Below, one piece after another: positions 32,133-33,479 of a stretch of DNA of 33,479 bases. Position numbers and translations under genes: made by a program. The notes beneath the pieces were generated by a model. That model saw nothing but the letters and a program-made list of their open reading frames with translations, ran no database searches and had not been told where the DNA came from. The stretch's first letter is position 1. Each line of letters starts with the position of its first letter. Source of the DNA: Nostoc sp. S4 (GTDB lineage Bacteria; Cyanobacteriota; Cyanobacteriia; Cyanobacteriales; Nostocaceae); assembly GCA_029379225.1 (NCBI GenBank), contig JAQYWR010000066.1, positions 1 through 33,479 on the forward strand. The letters run 5' to 3'.

Positions 32133-32714
32133 ATGAGCTCAGGAGTAAACGAAATCATTATGTCTGCGTCTGATATATTAAACTCAATTATTGCAGGTTC
32201 AAATATGGCTTGGAGTCAAGACAAGCAAAGGTTGCTGGTACAGGGTGAAATTTTAGTAGAAACGCGATCGCACAAGGCGTATGGTGGCGCTGTCACCGCT
32301 TGGATGTATGTACCAATGGTGCGATTGCAAGTCTGGCAGCAATTAACCGATTACCCTCGCTGGGTACAGTATTTTCCTGATATCACCAAGAGCGAAGTAA
32401 TACATCGAGGTGAAGTCAAGCGTTTGTATCAAGCAGCACAAAAAGCCTTTTTGTTTTTCACGGCTCAAGTAGAAATTTATCTTAATGTTGTAGAGGTGCT
32501 AGGGCAACAAATCCAATTTCGCATGGAAAAAGGGACTTTTGAGGATTTTAACGCTCATTTAGAACTAAAGGATTGCGGTAATGGCACTTTACTCGCTTAT
32601 ACTGTGCAAGCTACACCTAATATCCCAATTCCGTCAATTTTTATTCAACAAGCAATGAACTTTGAATTACCAGCGAATATGCGTAAAATGCGACAAGTTA
32701 TGTGTAAAAATTAA
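32133..32714 (+). CDS. SRPBCC (START/polyketide cyclase-like) family protein
   Basis: The protein has 193 residues from the ATG at 32133. An ATG at 32160 with AGGAG 14 bases upstream would remove nine residues and is equally possible. The sequence fits the helix-grip SRPBCC fold: VPMVRLQVWQQLTDYPRWVQYFPDITKSEV, a beta-rich middle (VKRLYQAAQKAFLFFTAQVEIYLNVVE) and a C-terminal long helix (IFIQQAMNFELPANMRKMRQV). Members bind lipids or other hydrophobic ligands; the ligand is unknown. No signal peptide is seen. It converges on the glycosyltransferase remnant. Confidence 0.75.
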   Translation: MSSGVNEIIMSASDILNSIIAGSNMAWSQDKQRLLVQGEILVETRSHKAYGGAVTAWMYVPMVRLQVWQQLTDYPRWVQYFPDITKSEVIHRGEVKRLYQAAQKAFLFFTAQVEIYLNVVEVLGQQIQFRMEKGTFEDFNAHLELKDCGNGTLLAYTVQATPNIPIPSIFIQQAMNFELPANMRKMRQVMCKN

Positions 32715-32720
32715 TCAAAG

Positions 32721-32739
32721 ATTTAGATAATATCTAAAT
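32721..32739 (+). terminator. Short perfect hairpin after SRPBCC gene
   Basis: The arms atttagat (32721-32728) and atctaaat (32732-32739) form a perfect 8-bp stem with loop aat, 7 bases after the stop codon, followed by tttcc. Confidence 0.5.
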
Positions 32740-32743
32740 TTTC

Positions 32744-32766
32744 CTAAGTCCGCTAGGCGGACTTAG
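32744..32766. terminator. Strong bidirectional terminator-like hairpin
   Basis: The arms ctaagtccgc (32744-32753) and gcggacttag (32757-32766) form a perfect 10-bp, GC-containing stem with a 3-nt loop, between convergent genes. U-tracts are weak on both sides. Confidence 0.6.
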
Positions 32767-32785
32767 TTCGTATAGTCTAGATTTC

Positions 32786-33439
32786 TTATTTAGTCTTGAA
32801 ATACGAAATCAATTTCATCAATCGATTGATCGTCGATTCAGGTAATCGTTGCGGATACTTGGAAAAATAGAAAATTCTTAAGGGAATAAAAATCATAATT
32901 CGAGCCGAACGTATCTCCAATTGCTCAATTAAAGAAAGTGTTTTAGCATACTCCTTAAATAACTGTTGAATTCGCGTTTTACTTGTTCCATTTGTAGTAT
33001 CATCAAAAGTCTTTGTTCCTGGATAATATCTATAATTTCCCCAATTTTCATTAAAATATTTGACATGAGCTACTTTAACTGCTTTCAGCAGAAAATCTAG
33101 ATCCATCAGATAATGCTCTTCAATTTTGTATACTCCAATTTGTTGATGCAAAGATTTGTGGTAAAAGTAAGCTGATGGATTAACAGGATATGTAGTATCA
33201 ATAACTCCCTCATCATTAATTTGCTTTTCCATCAGGAAATTAACTGCTCGTAGTCGTTTAGGTTTGTTCACTTGAATTAACCTATCTCGACGATCCCAGA
33301 TATTACAATTCCCAACAATCAAACTAGGTTCTGGTAGAGTTTGAAAAAGTTCCCAGATGCGACAAATAACGTTTGGTTCATAGAAATCATCAACATTCAA
33401 AATGCCTATAATTGCTCCTTGTGCTAAGTAGCTAGACAT
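32786..33439 (-). CDS. Glycosyltransferase family 2, N-terminally truncated
   Basis: The 217 codons start at an ATG in IMSSYLAQGAIIGILNVDDFYEPNV. This is the middle of a GT2 GT-A fold: the line with LAQGxIIGxLNxDDxYxP normally lies about 80-90 residues into the protein. The metal-binding DD is kept, as are SAYFYHKSLHQQIGVY and the EEHYLMDLDFLLKAV block near the acceptor site. The nucleotide-binding N-terminal half is absent, and an in-frame TAA lies about nine codons upstream of the ATG. The other two frames also close before the window edge. It is either a decayed gene or broken by a frameshift or insertion just outside the window. Such enzymes usually build surface polysaccharide. Confidence 0.7.
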   Translation of the reverse strand: MSSYLAQGAIIGILNVDDFYEPNVICRIWELFQTLPEPSLIVGNCNIWDRRDRLIQVNKPKRLRAVNFLMEKQINDEGVIDTTYPVNPSAYFYHKSLHQQIGVYKIEEHYLMDLDFLLKAVKVAHVKYFNENWGNYRYYPGTKTFDDTTNGTSKTRIQQLFKEYAKTLSLIEQLEIRSARIMIFIPLRIFYFSKYPQRLPESTINRLMKLISYFKTK

Positions 33440-33479
33440 GATTAAATATAAAACGCTTTACAGAGTAATTACCTTTGTG

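Overview
This window looks like chromosomal DNA of a filamentous, probably heterocystous (Nostoc-like) cyanobacterium. The HIP1 octamer GCGATCGC recurs across it. The gene content is cyanobacterial: an SLH-domain iron-type porin, a DUF1361 membrane protein, biosynthetic arginine decarboxylase, a CugP-type sugar nucleotidylyltransferase, a cyanobacterial-type ScpA and an EAL-GAF-GGDEF signalling protein. GC content is low and the spacers hold the short palindromic repeats usual in such genomes. No rRNA, tRNA or CRISPR array was found.

Layout. 1-1.2 kb: a MITE-like element, a decayed GAF-domain fragment and a small lipoprotein. 1.4-4.7 kb: an SLH/beta-barrel porin followed by a secreted Thr/Pro-rich protein with 12-residue repeats. 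5.2-7.5 kb: a DUF1361 membrane protein and a bacterial eRF1-like (baeRF) protein. 7.5-12.3 kb, minus strand: a cyclic-di-GMP protein and a diverged PEP-synthase-type enzyme carrying an in-frame repeat insertion. 12.5-13.6 kb: an MgtC-like membrane protein and a degenerate spacer. 13.6-17.7 kb, minus strand: recF and a P2A-type Ca2+ ATPase. 18.2-19.9 kb: a beta-propeller/transglutaminase protein. 20.3-24.8 kb: a four-gene operon (see below). 25-30 kb: terC family, ndk, speA and cugP, with large palindromes between the convergent pairs. 30.3-31.6 kb, minus strand: scpA and a small membrane protein. 32.1-33.5 kb: an SRPBCC protein and an N-terminally truncated glycosyltransferase.

The most interesting locus is 20275-24773. 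A small unknown gene, a MotA/ExbB-like protein with a long helical tail, a MotB/OmpA-like protein and an EH-signature protein lie 13-31 bp apart on one strand. The last three match ZorA, ZorB and ZorC of the Zorya anti-phage system, including the spacing of functional residues (recalled from published E. coli mutants). No ZorD helicase/nuclease or ZorE HNH nuclease gene follows. Downstream there is only a truncated ParE-like toxin remnant and then a housekeeping-type terC gene. The locus therefore looks like a ZorABC-only variant, possibly with the 115-aa protein as an extra subunit, or a system whose effector was lost or is encoded elsewhere.

A second theme is repeat traffic. G/A-rich low-complexity repeats of the kind found between genes occur at two gene junctions and also in frame inside two genes (porin and PEP synthase). 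A separate ~90-bp repeat occurs twice, in opposite orientation, 16.7 kb apart.
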